A stretch of 64,000 bases of DNA from Sporodiniella umbellata (Eukaryota; Mucoromycota; Mucoromycetes; Mucorales; Rhizopodaceae), in NCBI GenBank assembly GCA_025677835.1, contig JAIXMR010000074.1:62001-126000 (forward strand). The letters are read 5' to 3'. Numbering within the stretch: the first letter of the stretch is position 1; the number at the start of each line of letters is the position of its first letter. A program made the position numbers and the translations under genes. Positions 35,711-47,385 of this stretch are shown here, piece by piece. The notes under the pieces are model-generated. The model was not told the DNA's origin and did no database searches. It worked only from the letters and a program-made list of their open reading frames with translations.

Positions 35711-35732
35711 TCTTCTGTATATATACAGAAGA
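35711..35732. promoter_or_regulatory. 22-bp perfect palindrome
   Basis: TCTTCTGTATATATACAGAA plus GA reads the same on both strands. It could be a dimeric factor site or a TATA-containing core, but no gene is assigned to it. Confidence 0.4.
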
Positions 35733-37516
35733 AAAAGGCTCTTCAAGGTAGCACAGCTTTGACTTGATTGAGTTATAAAACGCCTTTCAAGCCCCCATGG
35801 CATTGTCGTCATACCGGCAAGCTACAAATATGTTACTTCCTATGCAGTTACGCAATGAATTATTTTGTTCTATTCACCTTCTTTCGGTTTACACCCTACA
35901 TCATTCTACTTGGCCTATTGGGTTTCCGAAAAGGGCTTGGATAGATAAACAAACGGCTCTTACTCAATATACATTAATATATTAATATATTCTGGTATTG
36001 AATCATCGACTGAAACAGGTAAAAACAGGAAACCAGTTGTTTACAACTCTTGTCTATCTTTATATAGTACAAATGGCACCTAAATGAAAAGTCAATAATA
36101 GAAATCATTCTCCTACTGGTTTCCTTGACCAATAATTAAACAGTAACCCTTTGGGCTGTCATTGGCATCTATTGCCTTGGAAAAAAGAGCAGGTGTCTGT
36201 TTCTTGGTGATCTATACAGGTAAAGGCTACCAAAGACATCACCAGGCTATTTTAAATAAAAAGGAAATGATTTCGGGGTGGCTTTTTTTTTTTTTTTTTT
36301 TTTTTGGTTTCAATTGGGAACGAACAACTGATCACCCCATTTGTACCTATGATAGGTCTTTCATCGCCTATTTTCTGTTTTTTTAAAAAAGAAAAAAGAA
36401 AAAAACATACATATAGACGCCTACATTTACATAACAGCAGTGTAAAGCCTTTCCTTTCTCGTTTACGTTAATGTATTTTGTACATACACAGGCTATTCTC
36501 TTCTTTCTATTCAAATGAGTAACAAGAGCAAGGTTGTCAATTCAAAACACCGTCTGTGTGTGTACGACAGGTGACACACTGTAGAATCGTGATCCTCTTG
36601 CCAGTGGCTAGATACGATCTTGAAGATAGAAATATAGACCTTTTAGATGACCATCAAAATACCTTCCTATTCCCTTATCTACTTGCCGCTCTTTTTTTGT
36701 TTTTTGTTTTTTTCTTAAAAACAGTGTGTCTTTTGTACGTATACACATAGAGATACGTCCCTTTTAGACTCAACCAATTGCCATGGACTCTTATATACCA
36801 AAAAGATGGGTTGAGTTTTTGAAATCCGATGAGCTACCTTGTTAGGAACCAATTGGGTCACGATTTATAGAGTTGCTTTGAATTGCAACAGTTGTTGGAG
36901 GAAGCCAATATTCAATCGAAAGATCCATAATGATTTCGTATAAATCAGAAAAAGAGTCTACCTGACAGCCTTGTCTCTTTATGAAGAAATCCCTGTTTGT
37001 ACTCCCAAAAACAAGCTGCTTACAATTGTTGGTATCTTTGGTTGATTTTTGTAGTTAAATTCATCAGAACACTTACATGGAAAGGTACGATGTAGGGCAT
37101 TTGCTTTGGAGACAAAAGAAGGTTCTAGCAAAAAAAGACTATTGATAGTATACTCCAAAGTAAATTTCTAAACGCCCATGCTAAATAGTGCCAGCTTTTA
37201 CTTAGTAGACGCTTGAGCACCTCAAACGCTCTCTTTAACGCTTCTTGTCGAGCCAAAAACTGTCTGCATAAATGGAAAATGATGTCTGAGTTTTTAGAAA
37301 AAGTGTAACGGAGTTGGAAAAAGAAAAAAAGCAATCCATTTAGGAGCGTATATTTTCTTTCTTTTTTCCTCAAAAGGGAAAAGCTTATTTTCCTTGTTTG
37401 GGTAAGACAAACTCAGAGTGACCAATCATCAAGGCCGTCATTCTTTCTTGACCCAAAGGTCATGATGTCAGTCATTCCATGGCGCTCTTCTTTCTAAACA
37501 TTCCCTCCGTTCGTTT

Positions 37517-37528
37517 GTATATAAAAGC
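37517..37528 (+). promoter_or_regulatory. TATA box upstream of the 46-codon ORF
   Basis: GTATATAAAAGC matches the TATA consensus and lies about 110 bp upstream of the small ORF's ATG, leaving room for a 5' leader of roughly 80 nt that contains a long T-run. Confidence 0.5.
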
Positions 37529-37636
37529 TAGGGTTTCTTTCCCATTTCATTTTTTTTTTTTTTTTTTTTGTAATATAAAAAAGGAAAAACTGTCAACAGA
37601 ACTCTCCCTCCCCAAAACTCTATTAATAATATAATC

Positions 37637-37777
37637 ATGGATACCCTTTCGTCTGCTGTTATGACTAGAGAAGATATTTTGCTTTTGGCTCAAACCGAAT
37701 ATGCTCGTCAATTATCAAAATACACGAGAGCCCAATTAGAAAAGAATACCACTGGCCGCCCCATTCGCTCTCAATAA
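37637..37777 (+). CDS. Putative 46-residue microprotein
   Basis: A short uninterrupted frame begins MDTLSSAVMTREDILLLAQT and ends TGRPIRSQ before TAA 37775-37777. It has an amphipathic-helix look (REDILLLAQTEYARQLSKYTRAQLEK) and no signal peptide or membrane segment. Support for it being a gene comes from a TATA box at suitable distance, an A at position -3 of the start codon, balanced amino-acid use without homopolymer-derived Phe or Lys runs, and its isolation in an otherwise empty region. I do not recognise a family. It could also be the first exon of a larger spliced gene, but no good donor precedes the stop. Confidence 0.45.
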   Translation: MDTLSSAVMTREDILLLAQTEYARQLSKYTRAQLEKNTTGRPIRSQ

Positions 37778-37816
37778 TCACCTTTTTCAACCCCAGCATG
37801 TTTTCTGCACTGTAAA

Positions 37817-37867
<51 letters not shown>

Positions 37868-38323
37868 GTCTTTTTGACACTGCTTTCTGTAAATAGCCAG
37901 CTGTTCTATATACACACATCCTATATCCTTTTTCTATACTACTGTTTTCATTCTATTAAATACAACCCATTTTATTCTTTTCTTTTTTTGGGTACTTCAA
38001 AACACATGTGTTCAAGCTTTGTTTCAATCTCCACTTTTTTCTAATCTTTCCCTTGTAGCGAGCAAGAGGGTGCATCCTATAGAAAAACGCTTGACAACCA
38101 CAGTGTGTTCTGGATGCAGAAGGAGATTGAAACAGAGTAGGATAAGACTTGTTCACGTTTAAAAGCCTAATGTTTGAGTCCAGAACAAGAGACTGTGTGG
38201 TACAGCCGATGATTCATTTTACATAAAAGGAATAAACAGCTCGTTTTATTCATCTATTTATTTACAAAGACTTGTATTGTTCCTTTTCTTTTTTTTTACT
38301 ATTTTTTTTTTTTTTTTTGGGTA
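37778..38323. repeat. Intergenic region with TC microsatellite
   Basis: About 546 bp between the small ORF and the RhoGAP gene. A TC repeat of about 21 units lies at 37820-37862, followed by TCTG units. Downstream there is a T-run at 38302-38318 directly before the RhoGAP ATG. Nothing else is recognised. Confidence 0.6.
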
Positions 38324-39527
38324 ATGAATAGCACACAACCTATCCAACTGTCCGCTTCACAGAAAAAGATTGCCCGCACTTGGTGGAAAAAGACGAATGC
38401 GAATAACCCAGAGCTGAAACAGAGGCGGATGTCTGTGCTTGGTAGATTTTCAGGCTGATAAGGAGAGATGATTAAACCACTCGAATAGGTGTCTTTGGGA
38501 TTCCTCTGACAGAATCCATAAGCTATGCATGTAGTCGAATTACGTTTGTGGATGCCAGTACGGGCATAGAGCATGAAGCGTCGATTCCTCTGGTGATAGC
38601 TAAATGTGGATTGTTTTTAAAAGAAAGAGGTACAGGAAGGCAACCAGAGTAGGAAAAATGACTTTGAGAGCATAGCTTTACATGAGGAAGGGGTCTTTCG
38701 AATATCAGGGAATGCAAAACGTCTGACGGCACTTCAAGCCCTGTTTGACAAAGACCCTTATGGGCTTGAAGTAGATTGGACAGGTTATACAGTCCATGAT
38801 GCAGCCAACCTGATGACTCGCTATCTCAATCACCTACCCCAGCCTCTTATCACTGCTGAATACCAACATTCATTCAAAAACATTATTGATCTGGATTTCC
38901 CCAGCTTGGATTCGAAAATACTAGCCTTTGGGAAGCTGATTACCAGACTACCGATTGTTCACCAACATCTCTTACTGTATATTCTAGACCTTCTCTATCT
39001 CTTCTCGCTTCACTCTCATACTACCCGGATGGATCTCTCCAGTCTCTCGACTGCCTTTGCACCTGTAAAGTTATTATTATTATTATTATTATTTCTTTTA
39101 AACCAACTTTTCAAAAAAAAAAAAAAAAAGGTGATTTTTCCTGATCCCAACGATCATTTGAACCCAGCAGGCTATAAGAAATCACAACGGATTTTAGAGC
39201 TCCTCATCCAATACCAAGAGCAGTTTGAGATGCCACTCTGGCTTACGACAGGTAAATAAACCACCTGTTTAGTATAAGCTGACTTTGGGTACAGAAGAAA
39301 GAGAGAGCATGGCATTTTATTCCCAGTCTAGCCTGGATCTTTCAGCGCTCAGATCGATCTCTCTACCCAACATCTCTACTTTGAAACGATCCAAAACAGC
39401 GCCCAGCCAAAGAAATCATTCGCCTCATCCTCTTCATCCTTCCAAAGTGACATGTAAGTTTCCCTTGGGGGTAGTCTAGATACTCATCTCTTTAGCTGCT
39501 AGATGGAAATCCATTAAAAGAAAATAA
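38324..39527 (+). CDS. Small RhoGAP-domain protein
   Basis: Six exons (38324-38441, 38489-38629, 38676-39064, 39131-39251, 39295-39453, 39496-39527) splice into 319 residues. The RhoGAP domain occupies most of the chain: VFGIPLTESI, IPLVIAKCGLFLKER, EEGVFRISGNAKRL with the catalytic Arg finger, DWTGYTVHDAANLMTRYLNHLPQPLI, and the helix MDLSSLSTAFAPVIFPDP. A basic Ser-rich tail with LKRSKTAPSQRNHSP follows. The protein should switch off Rho/Cdc42-type GTPases. The N-terminal 40 residues before the domain are short and basic, so no lipid-binding or adaptor domain is present. Splice phases are consistent throughout, which makes the model firm even though no exon is long. Confidence 0.88.
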
Positions 39528-39584
39528 AAATCACATTCTTTTCATTCATCTTTCCCATTTTTCCCATCCAGAGAGTAAGACAGT

Positions 39585-39620
<36 letters not shown>

Positions 39621-40203
39621 CCCTGAAACCTTTGGAATAATAATAGGAAAAAAAAAAAAAAGAAAAAATGAACGAATGATCTACCCAGCTTTGGGTATAT
39701 TTCACGCGTGCCTGTTTCCCATAGATAGTTTTCCCAACGTTATTAAGCATGTGCAGAGGACCCTGAGGGAATGGACCCCGCTTGAAAACGTACCGGTTGG
39801 TCCCATCCGGTGAATTTTTATAGTTTATAAGGTTATTTTCCCACCGACGTTGATTGGTCAGGTCAAGGCAGAGGAACCTATCCAGAAGGAAAACGGAAAG
39901 ATGTCTTTTTTTGGCTATTTTTATCCATTTTTTACCAAACGGGATAAAAACTGGGGAAAGTGTGGAGTAAGCCATTGATTGGCTATGGTATAATACGGGG
40001 TGTCACGCCTAGAGGAAATCCGTCGTTTCTTGTGGTTCCTGAATTGGGATCCATTGGAATAAATTGGTGCGACTCTCTTGACTATAAAAAGCAAGTGCTT
40101 TTTTTTTTTTTTTTTTTTTTATAGGTTCCTTTCAAGCTATTTCTTTTTATTTTTATTTTTTTAATTCTTAAACAATCAACGCAGCTATAAAAAAAAGAAT
40201 TGA
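39528..40203. promoter_or_regulatory. Promoter region of the sugar transporter
   Basis: This 676-bp stretch holds T- and A-runs (39591-39620, 39648-39666), then a more GC-balanced segment. A TATA-like GACTATAAAAAGC lies near 40079-40091, about 120 bp before the ATG, followed by a T-run. The GATTGGT/GATTGGC motifs near 39851 and 39977 are CCAAT boxes in reverse orientation. No coding frame is supported. Confidence 0.55.
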
Positions 40204-41788
40204 ATGGCAAATTCCAAGCTTCAACTTTATATTGTCTGCGCGTTCGCAGCCATGGGTGGCTTCTGTTTCGGTTACGATACAGGTGTGATCTCAGGTGTCT
40301 TGGTACTTCCTGATTTTATTGAAGTCATGACACAAGGCTCTGGCCAGAAAGAGCTTTACTCGATCCAAACTTCTGTCATTACCGGTCTCCTGTTGGCTGG
40401 CTGTTTCGTTGGTTCTCTCTTTGCAGGTAAGCCTAAGCGCAAACAAAAAAGTCAGACACTCACGCTGGTGATAATCTAACCCAGGTCAATTCTGTGAAAT
40501 CCTCTCACGTAAATATACCATTCTTCTTGGTTCTGGCGTCTTTATTCTCGGTGCAGGCATTCAGACAGGTGCGAATGGTTATGGCATGATGGTAGGTGGT
40601 CGTTTCGTAGCGGGTCTTGGTGTAGGCACACTCTCGATGGCTGTACCCCTTTACTTGTCTGAATTGTCACCCAAAGAAATCCGTGGGCGTTTGATTTCGC
40701 TTCAACAGCTAATGATTACGATCGGTATCATGGTTGCTTTCTGGGCTGGCGCAGGCACCGAAATCCATCATTCTTCATGGCGTATCCCGATTGGTATCCA
40801 AATCGTCCCTGCCGCTGTTCTTTTCGTGGGCGTCTTCTTTCTTCCTTTCTCCCCCCGTTGGTTGATCAATAAGGGCCGCAACGAGGAAGCGTTGGCTGTG
40901 CTCGCCCGTCTCCATAGCAACCACGACCTCACCGCGCCGCATGTCATTGCCGAATACGAAGATATCATTGCCCAGGTCGAACATGAACGGGCAGTATCGG
41001 TCTCAAGCTACCTGGAACTCTTCAAGGGCAGCGTTCTCCGTCGAATGGTCCTGGGTATTCTTATTCAAATCTTCCAGCAGTTCACAGGCATCAACTCGAT
41101 CATGTACTACGCACCCAAGATCTTTGTTCAGGCTGGTGTCAAGGGTAACTCGGCTGCTCTGATTGCCTCAGGTGTGAATGGCGTACTCAACGTGTTTGCC
41201 ACCCTACCTGCCATTCTCTTTTTGGATCGTCTCGGCCGTCGTGTGGTGCTGATGTCTGGCGCACTGATGATGGGGACTGCCATGTTGCTCTGTGGTATTG
41301 TGATGGCAGCTACCGGCACCGTCGTGACCGATCCCTCAGGCGAAAAGTCAGTGGACATGTCGGCCAACACCTCAGCCTCTTACTTTTGTATTGTCATGAT
41401 CTATATCTTTGTAGCTGGCTTTGCCTACTCGTGGGGTCCCGTCGGCTGGGTTTACCCCGCTGAAATCTATCCTCTCGCCATCCGTGCCAAGGGTACTTCC
41501 ATCACCACCGCTGCCAATTGGCTCATGAACTTTATCATCTCTCTCTTTGTGCCCGTCATGTTGACCACCATCACCTGGGGTACTTACATCTTCTTTGGCT
41601 GTTGTTGTGCTATCATGGCTACCGCCGTCTTCCTCTTCTTCCCTGAAACCAAGGGTCGCTCTTTGGAAGAAATGGACCTTGTCTTTAGCGGTCGTATCCT
41701 GGCCTTTAGAGATCTCAAGAACGATGTACGTCTTCCTCACGAAACCAAGGAAGCCGTCTCTTTATCCGAAACAAAAGAGCAAGTCTAA
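40204..41788 (+). CDS. MFS sugar transporter (hexose/proton symporter type)
   Basis: Two exons (40204-40426, 40485-41788) give 508 residues, the family length. The chain has 12 hydrophobic segments of the major facilitator superfamily. Sugar-porter signatures are GFCFGYDTGVISG in TM1, GRFVAGLGVGTLSMAVPLYLSE, the RGRL loop, FSPRWLINKGR after TM6, QIFQQFTGINSIMYYAPKIF in TM7, DRLGRR, WVYPAEIYPLAIRAKGTS and FFPETKGRSLEEMD. Codon usage is strongly C/G-biased, like ATP1, suggesting high expression. The N-terminus is very short before TM1. The substrate is probably a hexose, but xylose or other sugars cannot be excluded. Confidence 0.94.
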
Positions 41789-42015
41789 AATAATCATCCT
41801 CATCCTCACATCACTCCAGAAACTGGCTTTCTCCAAGCAAAAAAAAAAATTCTTGATTCCCCCCCCTCCCTCCCCTCTTGTCTTTTTTAATCTATTTTAC
41901 ATCTTTTAAATAAATGTTTTTCTATTTCAATAATTGACGTGTTTGCCCAAGAAAGAAAATAAAAAGATGGATATTTTTTTTTTTTTTTTTTTTTTTTTTA
42001 TACAAGAGGAATAAT

Positions 42016-45000
42016 TTAAATAGCAAACCAAGTGGATCGACAGTCGACTGCTTCTTTTCTGACATTACGTTTTCTATCATCCAAGGCAGGCTTCAACTGT
42101 AAAAGGACCGAGACGCGGTAAGGCTGAAGGATGTCTTGACGGAGCGATAACGAGAATTGCGTGAGGCAACGTAACAGGCCGATACGTACCTGGATGGAGA
42201 GCCGGTCGTTTTCTGCCAACAAGTTCAGGAGCGAAGGCAAGACCTGTTCGATTTTGGCCGCCATCACGTCTGGTGCCTCGCGTACAGCCAAGGTAAAGGT
42301 CGAAAGGGTCGATGTCCTCAAGGAGGGATCGGTAAGGGCAAGCGATTGGATCAAGAGTGGGATCAGTGGCGGTAGCTCGTTGAGTAAGATCTGCTTGGGT
42401 ACGTTCTTGAGTACATAGGAAAGAGCGATCAGATAGTTCTTTTTGGTTGCGTCACTGGCTGCTGCATAACCTTGAATAAGTTTGGGTAGACTGTAACTAA
42501 AGAAACGTTGTTTGTAAAGAATCTAATAGAAAAAAAAAAAAAGTTAAAGCGGGCCAACCAAGCGTGACGATTACCGAAAGCGTGGCAAACGTGGCTTTAT
42601 TGAGCGCCAAAGGATCTTCTGCCAACAGGATATCAAATCCGTTGGGTACGCCTTCCCAACCCAAGCCGCACCAGGCGATCAAGCGATCAGCCAAGTCATA
42701 ACCCAAGGGATGGGTACGTACAAGGAGCGCTTTGGTGATCCAGAGATAGACTTCTAGCGCGCGTGGATTGCTAGCCATGGTGTCCTGTAAGAGCAGTGTG
42801 GTAGTTTGCACGTATTCTGTCAGTGCAGCGTTATCTTGTTTCCATTGGTTGATCAAGGATCCCACCATACGGGACACACTTGTGGTCTGCACAGGCGAAT
42901 GGAGGGCGAGCGTCACCAGCTCGTTCAGATAATCCTCCATGCTGAGCACTGGCAGCGCCACCTCTCGACGCAATGAGCAGACGAGCGCTGAGAACAGACA
43001 GACCGTACGCTGGATGCTCTCGGCCGAGTCAGGATCCAGCGGTCGAAAGTGGCTGACAGAGACACCTGTCAGATGGATCGTCTCGCCCGTCGTATAAGCC
43101 TGAAATACGCGGTCGATCCAAACCTTTTGCGTCGCGCTATCGGCCTTACGGAAAAGCGTGATCAGGATCAGCGCCAACGTCTCCAACAGGGTAGGGTCCA
43201 GATACACGCTCGCTGCATTCCCACTTGCCCCTATCACCTGGTGGAAAACATACCGCACCATCGTAGGCACCTCGCCCGCCAGCGTGACTGGATCCTCGCG
43301 CTTGGCTTGCAAGATTGCCAGTATGACCTGCGCTATCACCCGCGCATCCTCCCTGGCCTCAGCCACACACGCCTCCTCTAGCTTTTGTAATAGCAGCGGC
43401 ATGCTGTGCGTATAGATGGCTGAGACGGGGCAGAGCGTTCGGAGCGCGCTCAGAACAAACCCATCCTTGGGTCCCCGTTCGCCCAAGCGTTGCATCAACG
43501 CAGGCACCGTTTCCTCCACAACCGGCGCCGGATGTACGCTGGCGGTAACATCCAGCGCGTCCAAAGCAGCCTGTCGAAGCTCTCCCTCTTCGGTCGGGCG
43601 CAACAAGAGCTGATTGAACGCCTGAACAGCCAACGCTACCTCGTTCGGTTCCAAAAAGCCACTGGAAAGGACCATCTGCTTCATTCCTGTCAGACCTGAC
43701 AGCCGTAACAAGTTGTATTCGTTCGAAGCCATCAACGAAGATTCAAACAAGCCAAAGAACCTTTCTTTATGTTGAATCAAGGGGGATGCTTTTTAAAAAA
43801 AAAAAAGAGGAGAGGGATGTGAGCGTACATAAAAAGAGAGACGTTTACCTTCATCGGAGCCATACAGATGCTTGCTGCCTTCCAACAGGGCCACAAGGAT
43901 ATCTAGATTGGCTTTTCTCAAGGTGGCGGTGGGGGTCTCACGCAAATGTTTGAGGATCAGAGGCACGATGGCGTGTACTACCTGTTGGCAGGCAGGATCG
44001 GAGGCAGAGACCATGGCTTGCAAGATACGGCCTGTCTGTTTTGCCTCCTTCATGTCTGGATCCTTCAAACGAGTGATGCAATCTTCGATCCAGGGTGCCA
44101 GGGCGGTTTCCATGGGCGCTTGGGCGTCTGTGGAAAGTCCGGTGCTGAGCGCGCTTAGTACAGAGCCAATGGCCAGAACAGCCACATCCTCCAGGCTTGT
44201 CTCTGTCGCATGGTAGACTTCGAGCTTTAAGGCGTTGAAGATCTCCCGCATATGAGGCAACAAGGCACCTGCTCCATACACAGGAGCACACGCAGCTAAT
44301 GTCTCCATCGAATCCTTTTTTGCACTGCCAGACGTCGACGATAGTTTTTCTAGAATCAAAGGTACAGCCAATTTGGCAAAGTATGGGGTTGAAGCCAGGC
44401 ATTGTCTTTTATGGGTGGATCCCCCCCCCTTTTAGTGATCACCAAAAAAAAAAAAACAACAACCAAAATCTTTTTCTTACCTTAGACCCACTTTAAGATC
44501 ATCGGCTGTGATACCGTAGGGATCGTCGGGGGGTGGCTTGAACGTGATAGGAAAGTAACAAAAGGTCACTTCAAAGAGATCCTAAGCGAAACGTTATAAG
44601 ACAAGGCAGTTGTGTTGCGTGTGTTTCTACCTCGACATGGGTGACAATGTCAAGTTGCTCGACCATAGCTTTGACAATCTTGAATGCAAGCATCAGGTTT
44701 CTAGGATCCTTTTCTCCGTCTAATATCTGAGTGAAACCAAAGACGAACTCGTTATTGATAGATTTCAGTGCCCCTGCATATCTTTCCATCAGTTGATCTA
44801 TTGTTCTATACACCACGTTGCGTGTGCTCTGAGGATAACTCTGGACTTCCACACGCTCCATGATCCTACCCAAAGGCTAACGTCAGCATCCATGACTCGG
44901 CCCAGGGCCAATTTACCTTTTGATGGAAGAGACAGCGTTGGTACTCGTGAAATGCTCGTAACCCATCAAGGCTAACAGTCCGTTCAACAGGTTCTGTACA

Positions 45001-45464
45001 CAACTCTTGTCCGATAACCGGTCGCAATAAAAGTCAACCAAGACCGATACTAATGTCTTTAGTCTTGTTCTCCCTAAACCTATTTACCTGCCGATTCGTT
45101 GATAGCTTCCTGTTGACAATCCATCAAACAATGCGATAACAAGCCCGTAGCTGGATACGTCCATCAACATTCATTAGCATTCCCCTCCTTTTTTTTTTTT
45201 TCCCTGCAGATTACCTTTGGCTCGAATAAAGTCGTCGTCACTTGTCAGATATTCCCCCAAACACTGAATCAGTTGTAACAGGTGTTCCTGCACAGACCCT
45301 TGATTGACAGCTAGATGGGTCCATTAGGAAGACTGCGTCACTCTCTTTTATTACTATTGAATTCTTTTACCAGCAATAAGCTGTTGAACTATTTCCAACG
45401 ATTCAGCAGAAGAACTGTCTGTTGTAATCATATATTCTGTCACATGTTTTTCCAATGCGCTCAT
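42016..45464 (-). CDS. MMS19: MMS19 (cytosolic iron-sulfur targeting HEAT-repeat protein)
   Basis: MMS19/Met18 is the HEAT-repeat scaffold of the targeting complex that delivers iron-sulfur clusters to nuclear DNA-repair enzymes. The start is ATG 45462-45464 (MSALEKHVTEYMITTDSSS). The N-terminal MMS19 domain continues over several short exons, including YLTSDDDFIRAKG, LVDFYCDRLSD-type segments and the hallmark DLFEVTFCYFPITFKPPPDD with PYGITADDLKVGLR. Two long exons of HEAT repeats follow. The C-terminus ends QLKPALDDRKRNVRKEAVDCRSTWF, typical for the family. Total length is near 990 residues. This gene is more GC-rich than its surroundings. It is convergent with the sugar transporter, with 227 bp between stops that include a T-run at 41972-41999. 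Confidence 0.93.
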
Positions 45465-45905
45465 TTCCAATCTTTTTTAAAAAAAAAAAAAAAAAAAGTA
45501 AAATGAAACTGGCTATTGGCTATAGCCTTTTCTTTTTGATGTTTGTGCGTGCAAGTTAATTTTTTTTTTTTTTTTTTTTTTTTTTTGTAGATGTGACAGC
45601 TCTTTCATGCAGACAATCTCTCCCAATTGAGGAGTTTTCCACTCTGCAGTCTTTTATCACTGAGTGATTCTCCTTTTTTTTTTTTTTTTTTTTTTTGGGT
45701 TTCCCTCTCCCCTTGAAAAAAGGAGAGCCAAAAAAAAAAAAAAAAAAAAAGTGTTGGGTGAATGCTCTCCCCCTTAAAAAAAAACAAACATAAGTTGAAT
45801 AAATCCTTTGGGTCTTTTGAGCCCTTTTTCTTTTGTTTTTATTTTCATCGGCAGTGAATTGAGAGGTCAACCCAAAGAAGATAGTCTATGCGATAAGAGG
45901 CTGTG
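45465..45905. promoter_or_regulatory. Divergent promoter between MMS19 and URC4
   Basis: This 441-bp stretch between divergent start codons is dominated by long T- and A-runs (about 45560-45587, 45674-45697 and 45731-45751). A short inverted-repeat segment, CTCTCCCCTTG / AAGGAGAG, sits between two of them. No gene is seen. Confidence 0.55.
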
Positions 45906-47350
45906 ATGACCCAACACGATACCGATTTTTTATTAGGGCTTGATTCAATCCGAGAAAGATGTTATAAAGTACAAGAAGCAGCGAGCCGGAATCGACTCCA
46001 ACACTTTGATGTGGACCTGAGCAAGTTGGATGATATGGTTCAGTACGTGATCTCGGTGATTAAACGAGATTATGATATGCCTTCAGATATTCCAGTGTAT
46101 GGTCGATGGCGACATTTTGATATTGGCGGTAAACGTCGATTGGACCTGTTGTTAAAGACGTGGTCAGCCGCTGGCTTGGATGCTCTTGAGCAGACTCGAC
46201 GGTTGATTGACATTCTGATGGTAGCCTGTCTGATGGATATCAAGCCCTGCCAGACGTGGACCTACACTGAATCCTCTACCGGTAGAAGGTTCAAGCGTAA
46301 GGATGGGATTGCTATTGCCATCTTTGATATGTTTATCCAAGGCAGGTTCTCAAGCGATTCCCATCAGCCTTACCGCGTCGATGGTAATTGATCCAACCCA
46401 GTCCCCTCCCACTCATCTTTCCCCTCCCATTTTTTTTTTGTTTAGCTGAAAGTCTGACCCATCTCAGTTTGGAAACACTCTGTCAAGGACTTCAGTTCTC
46501 AGAGACCAACAGGTTTGAAGGTATGGCGGAAAGACATGAAATACTCGTCCAGTTGGGTAGCGCGTTAGAGCGACGTACGGATTACTTTGGTCAAGGGCCT
46601 GTGAAACGCCCGGGTCAGTTAATAGGTAAGGAGGGGGAAAAAAGGAGGAAATGACTGAAGGGTTTGATACTAGATTATCTGCTGGCACACCCAAGTACGA
46701 TCAAGACCAAGAAAGGACCTCTGATCAGTATTGAAACGTTATGGCCTGTTGTACAAGAGATGGGCGAACTCTGGGCTTCCGAAGAGAATGTGGGTGGTAC
46801 ACAAGGTCTGGGGGATGTCTGGCCATGCCCTGCGCTGTTGAACGGAAAGAAGGCCAAGGGAACAGAGCATTTTGTGTCATTCCACAAGCTATCTCAATGG
46901 ATGGTGTATTCGATGGTGGAACCCATGGAGAAGCTGCTGGGCGCCACTATCGAAGGTACCGATCTACTCACGCCTTTACCCGATTACTGTAACGGTGGTC
47001 TTTTGATCGATACGGGCTTTCTGACGTTGAAAGCCCAGGATTACGAGCGTGGGCTTCGCAATTACCACGCCAACTCACTTTTACCCTTCCAACCCAAGAT
47101 TGAAGTCGCCCCGATGTTTGCCATGTCCGATCCGGTGATCACTGAATGGCGTGCGCTCACGGTGGCCTACCTGGATCTGGTAGCTGAACGTGTCCGGCAG
47201 ATGTTCAAGCTTACCAAGAAAGCGCTCTCGTTGAGTCAACTCATCCAAGGCGGCACCTGGAGCGCAGGAAGAGAACTGGCAGAGATCTCCAGACCCAACA
47301 CGCATGAGCCACCCATTGTCGTTCGAATGAACAGACGTGTGATTTATTAG
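45906..47350 (+). CDS. URC4: Uracil catabolism protein 4 (URC4, DUF1688)
   Basis: Three exons (45906-46383, 46446-46625, 46674-47350) splice into 444 residues. The chain matches the DUF1688/URC4 family, known from the fungal URC pathway of uracil degradation, whose enzymatic role is not settled. Typical segments are PVYGRWRHFDIGGKRRLDLL, DIKPCQTWTYTESSTGR, RKDGIAIAIFDMFIQGRFSS, GTEHFVSFHKLSQWMVYSMVEPM, PLPDYCNGGLLIDTGFL and the C-terminal SQLIQGGTWSAGRELAEISR. The start is the ATG in tgATGACC at 45906. Other URC genes are not in this window. It is divergent from MMS19 and converges on the bZIP gene, with only 35 bp between stops. Confidence 0.92.
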
Positions 47351-47385
47351 CATATAACAATAATAACAGTAATAAACAGAGAGGT

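Larger units (their letters stand above)
34065..37636. promoter_or_regulatory. 3.5-kb gene-poor region with CCAAT boxes and TATA elements
   Basis: No convincing protein frame was found on either strand. Visible elements are a 39-nt poly(A) tract at 34331-34369 and a TATA-like ACTATAAAAAGGC near 34712. CCAAT-type motifs cluster between 34905 and 35015 (GCCAATTAAGCCAATCAAG and two more). A 22-bp perfect palindrome TCTTCTGTATATATACAGAAGA lies at 35711-35732, and another TATAAAA sits near 35773. The rightmost part is the putative promoter of the small gene at 37637, with GTATATAAAAGC near 37517-37528. The left end is the promoter of G-alpha copy 1. Non-coding RNA genes or very short coding genes cannot be excluded. 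Confidence 0.45.

Noticed and set aside
37125..37373. An 82-codon minus-strand frame with a hydrophobic end
   Set aside because: No start context, no family likeness and Phe/Leu-rich composition derived from T-runs; I found no exons to join it to.
38079..38160. Possible further exon of the RhoGAP gene upstream of its ATG
   Set aside because: Frames here contain stops, and the T-run directly before ATG 38324 fits a leader; no donor joins in phase.
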